Below, in pieces: positions 11,169 through 23,920 of a stretch of DNA of 64,000 bases. The notes below the pieces were generated by a model. That model searched no databases, was not told where the DNA came from, and worked only from the letters and a program-made list of their open reading frames with translations. The position numbers were made by a program, and so were the translations under genes. The stretch comes from Talpa occidentalis (taxonomy: Eukaryota; Chordata; Mammalia; Eulipotyphla; Talpidae), in NCBI RefSeq assembly GCF_014898055.3, contig NW_023601104.1:73267106-73331105 (forward strand), read 5' to 3'. Each line of letters starts with the position of its first letter. Within the stretch, counting starts at the first letter, position 1.

Positions 11169-11694
11169 CTTTGCCCTTCTGCAGCTCTCCTTTGAAGCTG
11201 AAATATAAAAAGAAAAGGGTCATCCACAGTCTTGCTCAATGTGACTGTGCAAACCTATTCCATTCTTGCTTTATATTCAGGACACATACACTCCTCCTCC
11301 TGTAGTATTTGCTGATATACTTTGCACTCCAGCTGCTGCAATATTTAAATCAGTGATTCAGTACACAGACCACACGATGTGCCACTACACTCCAACAAGC
11401 AAGGTCTGTCTCTCCGTCGGGACAGAGGATCTAAGCATCTGTCATTCTCCTCCCGTTGCTTATAATTAACCACACACCCCTTTACACACATAAATATTTA
11501 TGTGCAAAAATAAAACTCCCTGGTGCTTTAAGCCAATCTCTCTTCTCCTCAGTGAGCTTTGAAAGTTACCAAAATGAATTTTTTACTTAATTCAAAACTC
11601 AATAAGAAAGTCTTTGGTGTGAAGAACTTATAATGTATAATTATATTCCCAGAAAATAATTTTAAAGCTTCTGAATTCAAAGTAGGATACATGC

Positions 11695-11825
11695 CTACCT
11701 CTGGAGTGTAAGCTCCATGAGGGAGAGCTCTTTGTATATTTCATTGATATATTTCAAATGTTTAGAACAATCCCTGGTACATAGTGTGAGCTCAAGGAAT
11801 TTTTTTGAATGCTGATGAATGCACA
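11695..11825 (+). repeat. L2 3' end
   Basis: 'tggagtgtaagctccatgag' and 'atccctggtacatagtgtga' are typical of L2. Confidence 0.65.
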
Positions 11826-12050
11826 AGAATATCAACTACATGACATGAGTCTGTCCTTTTGGATGAAGAATTTAAGACTAGAACTTCCAGACAAACATTG
11901 TGGAAATTGAAATACATTGACATTAAGTGAGAATAAACCAGAGTGGGAAAGAGTAACCAATTAAAGTTTCGCCTATTCATTTATTTATTCACTCAGCAAA
12001 TCATTATTCACTATTGTGCAGCATCATCACATTAGGTCCTGGAGCAATTT

Positions 12051-12321
12051 ATTTATTTATTTATTTGTTTATTTATGCATACAAGAACTGGGGTACAGGC
12101 CAGAGGTGTGGGGGTGAGAGGATTCACCAGAGACAGAGTGGGGAACAGAACAGGCAGACTGACTGAAATACACTGCTGAGGGGAGCAGTGGGCGAGGCAG
12201 GAGAGGTCTGCTTGCCATGTGGATCACCTCCCTGGCTGACCGGGGATCGAACTCGTGCTTCAGCGGCTGCGGATATCTTCATAGTGCTGTGCTTAACCCC
12301 TTGCACTACCAGGGAGTTCCC
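12051..12321 (-). mobile_element. tRNA-derived SINE, subfamily B
   Basis: Subfamily B differs in the head (cacagcactatgaag-like instead of gagcgctgggttgcgaag) and in the 3' end (ggcctgtaccccagttcttg). TSD aggtcctggagcaattt / aagtcctgaagcaattt at 12034-12050 and 12322-12338, with two mismatches, so it is older than most A copies. Confidence 0.9.
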
Positions 12322-12404
12322 AAGTCCTGAAGCAATTTAAAAAATAAGTAACAATCCTCACCTTCCTTGTCTTGTGTGTGGTTCTCCAGGGATGGTCCAT
12401 GGGT

Positions 12405-12480
12405 AGCCTCTCAGTATTTATCAAAGCTGCTAATTTCCAGGTCCTACACCAAACTTACTGAGTCAGAATCAGCAAGGATG
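12405..12480 (-). repeat. MER5A-like DNA transposon relic
   Basis: 'gctaatttccaggtcctaca' and 'cttactgagtcagaatcagc' resemble hAT-Charlie MER5A. Confidence 0.45.
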
Positions 12481-14179
12481 ATCTATGTTTTTCCACTTGT
12501 TAGTTTAGCACTTACAAACACTAATATTTGAGAAGCTAATCAAGTGGAACTCATGTTATTTGACTATTTCTTAGAAATGATGTGGTCTTAGCTGTAGTCA
12601 AATAATATCAATATTTACATTATCATAGCCAAACCTACCTCAGTGAACCAATAGGATATAATAATATTAAAATAACACAACCATTTTTCTTAGTTATTTG
12701 GTATCCAATTGATTGGAGTTTACAGAGCAGTCTTCTTTAAACTTATCCATACTAGAACTAGTAATCTGAGATGAAATAAAAAAACAAACATTTAACACAT
12801 GTACGGTTTCAGAAATAGGCTTAAACTGAATTTCCTACATGTTCATTAAGTTCCTAAATTTCTGCAAATAGCATTGAAATTTGCCTCAGGCCTTCAATTT
12901 CATGTATTCCAGTGTCTCCATTAACTTGTCCTGCTCAACACCAATTCCACAATTGACTGACACCTGCACACTCTCTTGAAAAGACTAATTAGGTCCTCAG
13001 TGTCCAATGTGTGATCAGAATCAGCTACCATCTGGCCTCAGGATGGTGCATCCTTAACATTCTGAATGATTACCTGTAATTGTGTGTTTGTGTAACTTCA
13101 TGCAATTTCTATGCACTACTGACATAGCACATTGTTAAACAACTTTGCTGACCCTCCTGTGGATTATAAGAACCATTTCCCGGTTTTTTTCCAATTGAGT
13201 GTCTTCTTGGATCTGGCTTCAGCGGGAAGATCCTTTAGCATCTTTGATTTTCCTAATGTCTTGATTGCTTCTACTCACTTATATTTCTACATTGTTCAAC
13301 TCTATGATTCTATTGGCTCTGAATCTCGTTGTATGTGGATCATTATGTCTTTGATAACTATTCTCTTCATTTTAACATTCTTGTCAACCCTCCAATTCCT
13401 CATTAATTCTTTTTGAAATGATTTGTAAAGGTTTAATATATAATTATTCCCCTTGTTATATGTCTTATAACTATGTTATTTGCTATATCACTTAGTAGAG
13501 AGTGAATATAAATTGAAAGTTTGATCACATCCTAGTGTTGGTTATTATTTGTATATCATATTCTTACTCTCTATGGAAAAGGTATATTAAATTCAATGCC
13601 AGCCAGAAAAATGAAAATGCAAACATTGGTCACTGAGCTACCTGCAAACACCTTCTTAACATTTTGGTTGAAAAAATTAATAATGATTTAAATAACACTG
13701 TTTAATAACTTAATGTTAAACTGTGCATATTTGCTATTAATCAAAACAATTTTTTCCAACTCAAAGTGATGTACTTAATGTTCTGTTAATTATGCAAGGA
13801 GCTAATCAATTTGTCGCTTAAATGGATGTTCAACTGATTAAGAGAAGCTAATCATCACTTATGAAATCCATACGGCACAGATGAGTCAGGGATAAAATGC
13901 TTTTTATTAACTTGGGGCCAATAATTTCGTCTCCTTAAATTACTTCTTATTTCAGTTGGGAGAAGTTATTTTCTTTCCTTAAATACGTGTTATATTCTTA
14001 ACTGTGAATTGGAGATTAAAGCCTAGGTTAGCTTATAGTTTAGGAATCAAACCAAGGACAATGTTATGGTAGGTTCAATATCTTATGTAATTCCTGAAGG
14101 AAAATAACAATGCAAAGGAATTATTCTTTTATATTAAGGAGAGAAGCAAAACAAAGGGTCAGACAAAGGCACACATTAA
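12481..14179. other. AT-rich intergenic, nothing recognised
   Basis: No gene, RNA or identifiable repeat. The open frame at 13132-13416 has no splice context or recognisable protein. Confidence 0.6.
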
Positions 14180-14410
14180 AACCAACCCTTGAAAGCTGAC
14201 CATAGACCTGAGGCCTCCAGAGGGGCCGGGGGATGGGACATCACAATGGACTCTGGTGGAGGACTATGAGTGTTTTGGTGGTGGGAGAGCTATGATGACT
14301 ACAGCTGAGGGTAGAAATCCTACACTGTGAAAATATCAACAAGGTTATAATACATTGGTACTTTGTTTAAAAAAATTAAATTAAATCAATAAAAAAGAAT
14401 AGATTGCTAT
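14180..14410 (+). repeat. Possible LINE 3' end
   Basis: 'tgttttggtggtgggagagc', 'cactgtgaaaatatcaacaa' and a terminal AATAAAAAAG tract look like a LINE 3' UTR, but no ORF2 sequence or TSD is visible. Confidence 0.3.
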
Positions 14411-15288
14411 GAATAAAACAGAACCATACATTTGGCTTTCCTCAATGTTATGAAGAGGATTTAGGTATATTAGTTGGTCAAAAGTTGACTTTTCTGATAA
14501 TATTTATCCATTCAACAAAAATGTGTTATGCACCTATTAAGTTCAGGTACTCTGCTTGACAGCAAGCATGTAAGTAAGGGCCTATATGGCAGAGCTCATG
14601 ACCTTAAAGTCAGTGAAAAAACAAAAAGCAACCAACTATGATGATTAAGGACATTTTTACCTGTGAGTCACTGAAAATTAAACAAATAAAACAAAATCTA
14701 AAATTAAGAGATGCATAGTCATAGAATACGTATTATAGCTTATCTGTCAGAGGTGAGCAAAAGCTACCCATGTGAGGAGAAAGACTAGCTCAATGAGTCC
14801 AAATTTAAAGAACCAGCAGTCGAGATACCTGGCCTCTAATTCTAACTTGTGACTATCAGTAATGCCCATTTATATTTCAGCTTTCTCCTTTGCAAAAGAA
14901 CAGTGAAATTTCCACCATGCCGTAGAGGGCCATTTCAGATCATTTGGAAAAAAACCAGGACACCTTCAAGGGCTTCTTTACTTGGAATCCAAGTGAAAAG
15001 TGCATTAGTCAATCAATTATTCAGTCAGTAATATTGATTATCCAATGAGAGCTCTCCAGGGTGCCAAGCCCTATGAGGGACACATAGAAGAGGAAATAAA
15101 ATGATCACTTTCTTCATTAACTGTCAGCTTTATTAGGGAAAAAACAAATAACATGCAAAAACAACAAAGAAGAATGAATAAATGAGTAAATGAATATTTA
15201 TTGACTGACTGCTAAGAGAGATACTGTTGAGCTTTTTAGACTCCAAGACTCTTTCATTTGCTATGCAAGTTAAGAGCAAGGAAGTGTA

Positions 15289-15603
15289 GGGCCTCCCCGG
15301 TGGCGCAGCGGTTGAGCGCTGGGTTGCGAAGCTGCCCGCAGCCTCTGCAGTGCCAGTTCGATTCCCGGCTGCTCCCCGGCCTCCGGAGGAGGGTCCCACA
15401 TGGCGCGCAGACCTCTCCTGCCGCCCGCTGCTCCCCTCAGCAGTGTGCTTCGGTCCTTCTGCCTGCTCTGCTCCCTGCTCTGGCTCTGGTGAATTCTCTC
15501 ACCCTCCCGCGCTTCTGACTGTACCCAGTGCTTGTATAAACAAAAACAAAACAAACAAATAAACTAAATAAATAAATAAAGCATGCCTCTAAAAAAAAAA
15601 AAA
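15289..15603 (+). mobile_element. tRNA-derived SINE, subfamily A
   Basis: Nearly identical to the copy at 7928, including the same 'aaaacatgcctct'-type tail before poly(A). Perfect 17-bp TSD aagagcaaggaagtgta at 15272-15288 and 15604-15620. It is probably among the youngest insertions here. Confidence 0.95.
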
Positions 15604-15620
15604 AAGAGCAAGGAAGTGTA

Positions 15621-17325
15621 TATAATCAAAAGCTGGACTGCACAGTCTTTTAAGAGCTGTAGAAGGTTGGAGATAGCTATCAGTCAAGTTACATTCAGTG
15701 ATAACTGTTGAAAGTCTCTTCAACAATGTGTTGAACTTGGGGTATTTGAACTCTGCTAAGATGTTGAACTGTTTTAGAGCAGTGAAGCTAATAGAAAGCA
15801 GAACACTCCATGGAAAGGGATCAAACACAAGGAAGACAAGGAGCAGAAGATGGATGTGATGCATTGTGAACATATGCTTTTACTGAAACAAAGGTCTTAT
15901 AGATAATGGAAAACTAGAGGTGGATTTTGAAAGCCTAATTGAAAATTTTCAAAATGTCAATTTAAAAGACAGTGTATGAGAAGAAGGAAAATATTTGAAG
16001 TTGGGAGAGAATGAAGTCTCTAGAGCAGAGAAATCATGTAATGGCATATTGGTGAGATTTTGGGATTGAACTAGACCATCAGGAGATAAGCTCCTTCTGA
16101 CCCCATAGTTCCAATTTCTGCAACACCCAAATCACAGTTGTTGCTCTTATCATCTGCAGAATAACATATCACTCCAGTATTTTAGATCTGCTCTTTGATT
16201 TTCTGAACCTGCAGTGACAGATGGTTTATGCAATATAAAGTGCTAATCCTGCTTGTCCAATTTGAGATCTGTCATGCAAAGATTTTCTCAAAAGGAGAAC
16301 AGTTGTTTATTTGCCCAGCTTTCATTTTTTTACTGTCTTCCTACCTACCTTTTGGTTTAGGGTTGAGAAAGTGAGAAAAATAATGTCATTTTTCCTTTCC
16401 TATCCTTCAATTTCCAGGCACAGTGAGCACCTGGCAGAGGTTAAATAGGGTCATGTGTCTTGTTGGGGTCCTCAAAGGTTTTCCTGGGATAAGAAGGCAG
16501 AGAGAATCAAAATGAGAGTTGCCACAGCAACTTCCCTCTCTGTACTCACTGATAAGAGTTAAGAAAGAAGGAAGGAGAAGTAAAAAGGAAGAAGAAAAGT
16601 GGAGATAAAGTGGGTTCAATGAGGCTGTGGTTTCTACTCAAAATTCAACCTACTTTCAAGTCTAGGAGAGGAGGCATGGAGCCAGTTCAAGATACAAACT
16701 CAGTTCTGCAATTGCCTGGAACACTACACAGTCCCATGGCACCAGAAGCAGTAACCATCTGCTTCTGCTCCCCTTTCTTTCAGCTCTCTATTATTTCCAC
16801 CCAAAATCCCCGTTCTCTGTTGGAAACCAGGCCTTTTAATCCAGACCCACTTCAACAGTTCAAAGAAGGGACAGGAATTATTTTGGTTAATACAGGAAGG
16901 GCTGACATTTGATTTTTATGGGAAGTACATTTTTGTAAGTTGTGCTTCATGTCTAGCAATACCTATTTTTCCAATTATCATCTAACTAAATATATATTAA
17001 CCAGATGCTGTGGGAGATCTTGTTTCCAGGTGTTTCTTGTGTCCATCTGAACTCATATGACAAATGTTCTTTACTGTCACATTTTGTCCCTCCTTTCCTT
17101 TGTCCATTTCTTCTTCCCTGGCTCTGCTGTCCTCACCGTATCGTCTCTTCTCCCAGCAGAAAAACACATACAGCAAGGGAAAATATGGGGATTCCTCTAA
17201 GAAATGTTGACTATAATGGAGGAGAGTCCCTTTCTAAAAAAGGCAGATTGTCCAGGGGAATCCCGTAACAGTACAACTTGTTTCTTCATTGTTGTTGTTG
17301 CTTTTGTTTTCCCATGGAAAGGAAT
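15621..17325. other. Intergenic, nothing recognised
   Basis: No gene-like feature. Short open frames at 16407-16912 show no family resemblance. Confidence 0.55.
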
Positions 17326-17935
17326 TGTAACAGGGTGGTCCCCAGGAAAGGGGGAGGTTCCAGGTTTCCTCCCCCACCCAAGGGAGGGTGGAGCTGAGCA
17401 GGGAGAGAAGAAGATGCAGAGGAGACTGAGGAAGGAAGGAAGCAGGATGGAGAGCCAGAAGGAGACCTGGAGGAGGCACATGGAACAGAGAGACACGTGA
17501 ATAAACTACGCTTGCCTTTTGGTCGTGGACTGGGTAACACAGATGTGGGTGAGAGTCCCGTGGGGAGGTGACAATGACGGTTTTTGTCTTGATATTGATT
17601 TTGCTCTTTTCCCTCCAGACTTGTCTGCTTGTTTCTGATCCTTTTCTGTGGGTCCCCACTGGAAGGTGCTAAGACTTGGGGCAGGCTTTGGGGCCTTGCT
17701 CTGGGCCAATCCCATTGGGATGGACTTTTACCCACGAGGGGATGGGTAACTTTGGGTGCTTGTTTTAGAAACTATATTCTTTGTCTTTTCTGTATTGTTC
17801 ACTAATTGTGTTAAAGTTCCTTCCCATTAAAGTCTCCTATGTTTTGTGTTGATGTGTTGCGGCGGATGGCAGAACCCATTTAGAGCAGGCAGGTTTGCAT
17901 GGTCTGGAGTGCCCCTCTCCCTGTCCTGTAATAGA
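17326..17935 (+). repeat. 5' LTR of the ERVK-like element
   Basis: About 610 bp starting TGTAACAG. It contains a GA-rich central tract (17400-17480) and an ATTAAA polyadenylation-like signal at 17826-17831. The exact 3' edge is uncertain by a few bases because the terminal CA is not conserved. Confidence 0.6.
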
Positions 17936-17937
17936 TT

Positions 17938-17951
17938 TGGTGCCCAACCTG
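17938..17951 (+). other. Primer-binding site, tRNA-Lys type
   Basis: TGGTGCCCAACCTG differs at two positions from the Lys-type site TGGCGCCCAACGTG used by class II retroviral elements. Its place immediately after the upstream LTR supports the assignment. Confidence 0.55.
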
Positions 17952-18526
17952 ATTTAGGACAAAGCCATCCGTGGTTAGTCAGCCCCATGGGGAAATTGAG
18001 CTTTCCTATGGCACTCGTTGCCATAAGTGCAAATGTGATTTTTGGTTTCTCTAGTGCGTTTGTTTCATATGTAGATTTGCTGTTGAAAAATTGGCTTGGG
18101 CTTTGTGAAGATTCTGTGTGCCTGTGTGTAATTTTTTGTAGAGACTTCTAAGAAATTTGATTTTGTGGAAATTGTTCTGTGCAACAATTTTACTCAAAAG
18201 GTTAGATAGTATGTTGGACCATGTGGCCAAATCAAAGATGGTGTCTGAGGCCACTTGGCAGGCTCTTATAAAACTCTGCTGTCTCATTAGCATTTCTAAA
18301 GGCAATAATGATTGTTCAGTGATATGTTGCTTTGGCTTTGCTTTGACTTTGACTACTTCCTGACCTCTGCCTGAGGGGTTTTGCAAGCCAACTGTGGAGC
18401 AGTGGTGTTTAAATTAGCAAATATATGCCTGGGTGTTAACTCTTTCCTACACTGGTGGATCTGAAATTGGGTAACTTTAAAGCACTACTCTTCAGAGTTC
18501 CAAGAGTCAGTCTGATGCAGCCCTCA

Positions 18527-18930
18527 TGTTACAGTATGATCTCTATAAAAAAGGAAAGTTTTGCGATCCCTGCCCCACCTAATGAAGGGTGGAGCTAAGC
18601 AGAGAGGAGAAGCTGAAGAAGACTGGGAGAGAGACATGGAAGGGGACACAGGAGGAAGCACATGAAGCAGAGAGATATGTGAGCAGAAGGTGGTTTATAC
18701 TTGTGGCAAGTTCTTGGGCCACAGTAACCCCATGTGGGACCAACCATCTTAGGCTGGGCATTTTTACCCAAAAGGGAATGGGAAACTTTTGGTGTTTTAT
18801 TGGAAAACTATCATCCTTTTTTCCCTTTCTAAAGTTCTTTCACACTACAAGAATGTTTTGTCTTTATGTGGCACATGGCAGAACCCATTTAGAGCTAGCC
18901 AGTTTGGGGGTCCTGTGTGCCCCTCAATCA
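18527..18930 (+). repeat. 3' LTR of the ERVK-like element
   Basis: About 404 bp starting TGTTACAG and ending CAATCA. It aligns in order with the upstream LTR but lacks roughly 200 bp from its middle. No clear polypurine tract is visible just upstream. Confidence 0.6.
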
Positions 18931-20590
18931 GCATGCTAATACTCATACACATTTTTTGCCTCTAACCCAGTAGGAATGAGGTAACCTCACCTTTACCTGA
19001 GGAGTTTTATCATTCAGTCATGGGCTCCTGGCCACTGGATTCAACAAAGATCCTGAGATGTCCCTTGGTTTTGAAGAGTTAGAGATCTAGACTAGATAAA
19101 GATGACATAGTCTAGAATGTGGACAGAACTTTCTGAACACTTTCAAAAATCTATTTTCTAGATTTCCAAAAATCAAACATAGCTCCATCATTTCTAATTT
19201 TTTATTCTCCTCTCTTCTTCCCTCCCCCTATCACTCTTCATTCACTTTTACTTCAAAAAAGTGCTACTCTAGTTCCCTGTGTTTTCTTTTATTCCAATTG
19301 CATGTAAAAAACATTGACAATTACTCTAAAATCAAAGTTTATGATTTAGAAATATTATAGTCTAATTAGGTAATAGCACATGGAACATCTGTATATTATT
19401 TCAGACCAATCTTTGATTATTACATTTTCACAGTACCCTAACCACATTCAGTGGCCAGTCTTAAAATAGGAAATGGATCAGTTGTACTAAATATTACTCA
19501 ACTTCACCCATCCGGAGATGGTCTTCAGATTATTTGTAATTCCCTAGCTTTTCAGTTACATGTGATCCTGAAGTAATATTTCTCTATGAGTTAATCAATG
19601 AGCTTCTTTGTAAGAACTTTGATAGATATCTGAGTATTAAAATAGAAAAATGGATGGAGAAGAGACGCCAAGAGATATATCTTTTTATGTTAGGCAGAGT
19701 ATCAGATACTCACAGTGTTTAATCTTAACCTAATTGTGATGATTTGAAAACATGAATCTTACAGCCAAAGACTTAGTTATTTAAAAATATACTGACCCTA
19801 ATTTGTCCCACAAGTTTGACAACAATGTATCTCCACACTTTTTTCTTCTAATGTAGGAATGTAATATCTAACATGCTCTGTTAAGTAATTTCATTCCTTT
19901 TTAGCTTATTTAAAATTCATTTTTAAAATTAAAATATTTTTGACTCTTCTTGTCTTCAAATGTTTCAGACACATGCTGCTACATCAGACACATTTTACAC
20001 CCACATTAATCAAAGCACTGAGAAATGATTACTGAAATGTGAGATTGATAACATCGTCTTTTTAGACATCTAGAGAAAATACTATACTGCACAAAAGATA
20101 GTATTCAACCCACATCCCCATCTGTCCTCCTTCCACTTCTCAAGAGATCCTTACTAACAGCTTTTATTTATGAGCCAAAGAAGCCACTACTCAAGATGAG
20201 AGAATTTGTTGAAAACTTTACAACCATATCTACTTTTGAGTGTTTATTGAGTAAACAAACAAAACAAGCAAAAAGAATAATCAATGGCGGCTCTGGTTAC
20301 ATAAACTCTGCCCGGATGAAAGGCAAGAAGACCAGAAGTCATCTTTTCCCCTGAAAGTCAATTGCTTTCCATTAGCAGTGATGTTGCCATTTTACTTTTA
20401 CGGAGCTCATCACATTAAGGCTCAGCAATGTTTTTCCTGAAACTCACTCATTTTTATTCAAGAGATATTTATCTGATTTCTATTACATACTACACAAACT
20501 CAAAGTAACAGGAACACAAGATTCCTCTTTTCCTGGAGCAAGAGCAAAAGTGTTCATAGAGCTTTTGCAATGATGGAAATGTTCAAAATC
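18931..20590. other. AT-rich intergenic, nothing recognised
   Basis: Unique-looking sequence with many stops on both strands. Confidence 0.6.
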
Positions 20591-20596
20591 AATGCT

Positions 20597-20745
20597 GTCG
20601 AGTATGGTAACCACTAGCTCTACGTGGCTATTGAGAACCTGAAATGTGGTTAATGCAGTTTGAAAACTGTGCTTTTAAATTTTATTTAATTTCAGTGAGT
20701 TTACTTTTTAGCCACATGTGGCTAAAGTGACAGACTCCATAAATA
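20597..20745 (+). repeat. Palindromic hAT-type MER relic
   Basis: 'aaccactagctctacgtggc' near the left and 'tagccacatgtggctaa' near the right, with 'tattgagaacctgaaatgtg' between, match a common short DNA-transposon relic. Confidence 0.5.
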
Positions 20746-20784
20746 TATTGACAAATAAGAAATGTCAGATTGTACAAAGTACAA

Positions 20785-21045
20785 ACAAGGGGTTAAGCAC
20801 AGCACTCTGAAGCTATCTGCAGCCTCCACAGCATGAGTTTGATCTCCGGTTGGCCAGGGAGATACCCAAATGCTGCAGCAGACCTCTCTTGTCTCGCCCG
20901 CTGCTCCCCTCAGCAGTGTGTTTCAGTCAGTCTGCCTGTTCTGTTCCCTGCTCTCTCTCTGGTGAATCCTCTCACCCCCTGGCACCCTTGGCCTGTACTT
21001 TAGTTCTTGAGTCATGAATAAATAAATCTTTAAAGAATTTTAAAA
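20785..21045 (+). mobile_element. tRNA-derived SINE, subfamily B, degraded
   Basis: Starts within the head (ggggttaagcacagcactct) and keeps the body and an AATAAATCTTTAAA tail. The first bases are lost and no TSD is clear. Confidence 0.82.
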
Positions 21046-21091
21046 AATAGTAAAGTTGGGTGTTGTGATACAGAGTGTTGGGGCTTTTTTA

Positions 21092-21400
21092 TTTTTTTTT
21101 ATTTTATTAATTTTTTTTTAAGATTTATTTATTTATTTATACAAGCACTGGGTACAGTAAGAAGCGCGGGAGGGTGAGAGAATTCACCAGAGCCAGAGCG
21201 GGCAGAAGGACCGAAGCAGAGCAGGCAGAAGGACCGAAGTACACTGCTGAGGGGAGCAGCGGGCGGCAGGAGAGGTCTCCGCGCCGTGTGGGACCCTCCT
21301 CCGGTGGCCTAGGAGCAGCCGGGGATCGAACCAGCGCTGCGGAGGCCACGGGCAGCTTCGCAACCCGGTGCTCAACCACTGCGCCACCGGGGAGGCCCAA
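21092..21400 (-). mobile_element. tRNA-derived SINE, subfamily A, with internal duplication
   Basis: Imperfect TSD tggggcttttt / tggggcttctt at the edges. Contains a tandem duplication of about 20 bp (gcagaaggaccgaagcagag / gcaggcagaaggaccgaagt, 21203-21240) not seen in other copies. Confidence 0.9.
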
Positions 21401-21724
21401 GCTGGGGCTTCTTTAGAGGTGAGTGATTGAGCAAGGAATTGGACAGAGTAACATGGAAGCAGAGAACTGATGAAGGATCATGCAGAAATCGGGGATGAGC
21501 ATCCCAAATAGAGGGGATAGGTAGTGAAAACCCCTGAGGAGAGAACAGCTTGGTATTCAAATACTAGGGACAAAAGGAAGGGTGCTGTGGCTGGAGGGTC
21601 AAGAGCAAGGAGAGGACAATAGAATTCAAGCTGTAGAGTTATAAATGCACCTAAGGCTGCTTTATCAAAATACAGCAAATGTGGTGACTTAAAGCAACAT
21701 AAATTATATTCTCTCATAGCTCTA

Positions 21725-22050
21725 GTGGCTAGAATTTTGAAATGAAGTTGTCAGCAGGACCTGCTTCCTCCAAAACCTCTGAGCTATTGGGGAGAATCTT
21801 TGCTTGCCTCCTCCTAGCTTCAGCTGGCTCTCGGTAATCACTGGAGCTCCTTGTCTGACTGCTATATCACTGCAATCTCTGCCGTCATCTTCACATCGCC
21901 TTCTTCTATGTATCTTGTCTCTGTCTCTCCTCATTTTATAAAGACACCAGTGATTTGGCTTAGACCATACACTAATCCAAATTGACCTCAACTTAATTAT
22001 ATCTGTTAAACTATTTCCAAATAAGTTTGTAATGTTACAGGAGTCCATGT
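21725..22050 (-). repeat. Ancient mammalian repeat, minus copy
   Basis: Its reverse complement ('acttatttggaaatagttta', 'actggtgtctttataaaatg') parallels 63225-63640, so the two are copies of one old family, possibly MaLR-related. Confidence 0.5.
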
Positions 22051-23230
22051 TTTCTGCAGAACACGTTAATTCGGATACTGTCAGGTATTTTTTAGAATAA
22101 AAATATTTTTATGTACTATTTGAAAATCAAAACCTGTATAACATCAGTTCCTGGATAGGACAGTTATTACAATCTTCCTGGGTGCTTCTGTATATCCCAA
22201 ACTGATTTTATTTGGCACATAAGGAATATGTCCAAAGAGAATTCAGCAATGTCCTGATCAAGCACAATTATATAGAAAGAATTGTTTATTTATACCAGCT
22301 ATGGGAATTCAGTAATGAAACTGTAGCAACACTAAACATAGTACATTATAATTAAACAGAACAATTTTTAAAATGACTTATCCATGTTTATGACAAATAC
22401 TAAAATACTTAAGGTTAAGGTCAATGTATCTACTACCAAGAGAGAATGTGGTATAGGTAGAATATTCAAACTGCTGAAAAAGAGAAAGGTAGAAGGTTTT
22501 AAAAAGATATGGTATATGTTTCTCCACTGTAGATTCTTTTATTCTGGAACTTTCTTAGCTTGTCTGACGCAGTGTCTTGTGTGGGATGGGACACAGCAGT
22601 GCCCAGTAAAGACTCCAATGGCTCTGTGCTCTGTCATAAACTCCAACATAAGACCTTAGTAAAGTTGCTTGACTCCTCTCGCCTCTGCTCCTTACATACC
22701 TCTTAGAGTTATGGTAAAAATAAAGTGAAGTAACACACAAAAAATGCTTAAAGCACAACCTGGCACAAAATAAATACTCAAAAAATATTAACCAATTTCA
22801 GATTTCCTCCCCCTACCTGTCTTTTGGGCCTTAGTTTGAAATAATTGTCTAAGTATGAGATAGCAAATATTTGTTCCATGTTTCTAAACTGGCTAGGCTG
22901 GACTCTTCAGAAGCTCCTCTGGGGCAAAAGTGTCCACCCTCCTGTCTCTTAATTCTTCCTTAATTCTGCTTTTAGAAGCCAAATGTTTTCTCCAGGAAAT
23001 CATTCAAAATTTTCATTGTCAACCAGAAAATCCTACCGCAAGGTTTTTTATAAATTTATCTTTTAAAAAATTAGGAATTGATGCTCAGGTTTAACTGCAA
23101 TGTTGTAAATGGTGAAAAAAAATAGATTCAGAAAAACTTAGTGAAAAACAATACAAATTGGTTGGGTAAATTGCAGAGCACCACAAACACAACACAAGTT
23201 TAGAAAAGACTAAAAAGAATGTTGCATAAA

Positions 23231-23517
23231 GGGCCTCCCCTGGTGGCGTAGTGGTTGAGAACTGGGCTGCAAAGCTTCCCGCAGCCTCTGCAGTGCCAGT
23301 TTGATCCCTGGCCACCAGCAAGGGTCCCACATGGCCTGACAGATCTCTCCTGCCATGCCCACTGCTCCCCTCAGCAGTGTATTTTGTCAGCCTGCCTGTT
23401 CTGTTCCCCGCTCTGGCTCTGGTAAATTCTTTCACCCTCCTGCACTTCTGACTGTACCCAGTGCTTGTATAAATAAATCTTTAAAAAAGAAAAAAAAAAA
23501 ACTTTCTTAAAAAAAAT
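23231..23517 (+). mobile_element. tRNA-derived SINE, A-like
   Basis: Perfect 13-bp TSD aatgttgcataaa at 23218-23230 and 23518-23530. Ends AAATAAATCTTTAAAAAAG. First of three same-strand SINEs within 1 kb. Confidence 0.93.
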
Positions 23518-23542
23518 AATGTTGCATAAAAATAATGATTGA

Positions 23543-23815
23543 GGGCCTCCTTGGTGGTGGAGGCGGTTGAGTGCTGCACTGTGAAGCTGTGCACAGCCTC
23601 TGCAGTGCAGGTTCGATCCGGGCTAGCCGGCAAGAACCCCACATGACAAAGCAGACCTCTCCTGCCTCGCCCACTGCTCCCCTTAGCAGTGTATTTCATC
23701 AATCTGCCTGTTCTGTTCCCCACTCTGTCTCCGGTGAATCCTTTCACCCTACTGCACATCTGGCCTGTACCCTGGTTCTTGTATAAAAATAAAATAAATC
23801 TTAAAAAAAAAAAAA
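23543..23815 (+). mobile_element. tRNA-derived SINE, mixed A/B features
   Basis: The head is A-like (gaggcggttgagtgctgcac) but the 3' end is B-like (ggcctgtaccctggttcttg), so it is intermediate between the two subfamilies. No clear TSD. Confidence 0.88.
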
Positions 23816-23920
23816 TGACCAAGAATGAAGTTCATATTAATTTTTTTTTTAATTTTAAAAAAACAGGCTAAGAAGCAGCCTGTGCAAGATGGCACTATCT
23901 TTTTTTAAAATGTATTGGTA

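Larger units (their letters stand above)
17326..18930 (+). mobile_element. Non-autonomous LTR retrotransposon, class II (ERVK-like)
   Basis: Two related segments (17326 to about 17935, and 18527-18930) lie in direct orientation around a 590-bp interior. Both begin TGT(A/T)ACAG and share a purine-rich block (gggtggagctgagcaggga versus gggtggagctaagcagaga), a cacatg-aa-cagagaga block, and 'ggcagaacccatttagagc' near the end. Right after the first LTR, 17938-17951 reads TGGTGCCCAACCTG, close to a tRNA-Lys primer-binding site. The interior has no gag, pol or env frame, so the element would have depended on another element's proteins. The LTRs have diverged and the second lacks about 200 bp, so the insertion is old. 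Overlapping minus-strand ORFs at 17197-17735 are low-complexity LTR artefacts. Confidence 0.65.

Noticed and set aside
17197..17735. Overlapping minus-strand frames of 99-149 codons and a plus-strand frame of 98.
   Set aside because: They sit in the GA-rich LTR; opposite-strand and multi-frame openness reflects composition bias. No protein family is recognisable.
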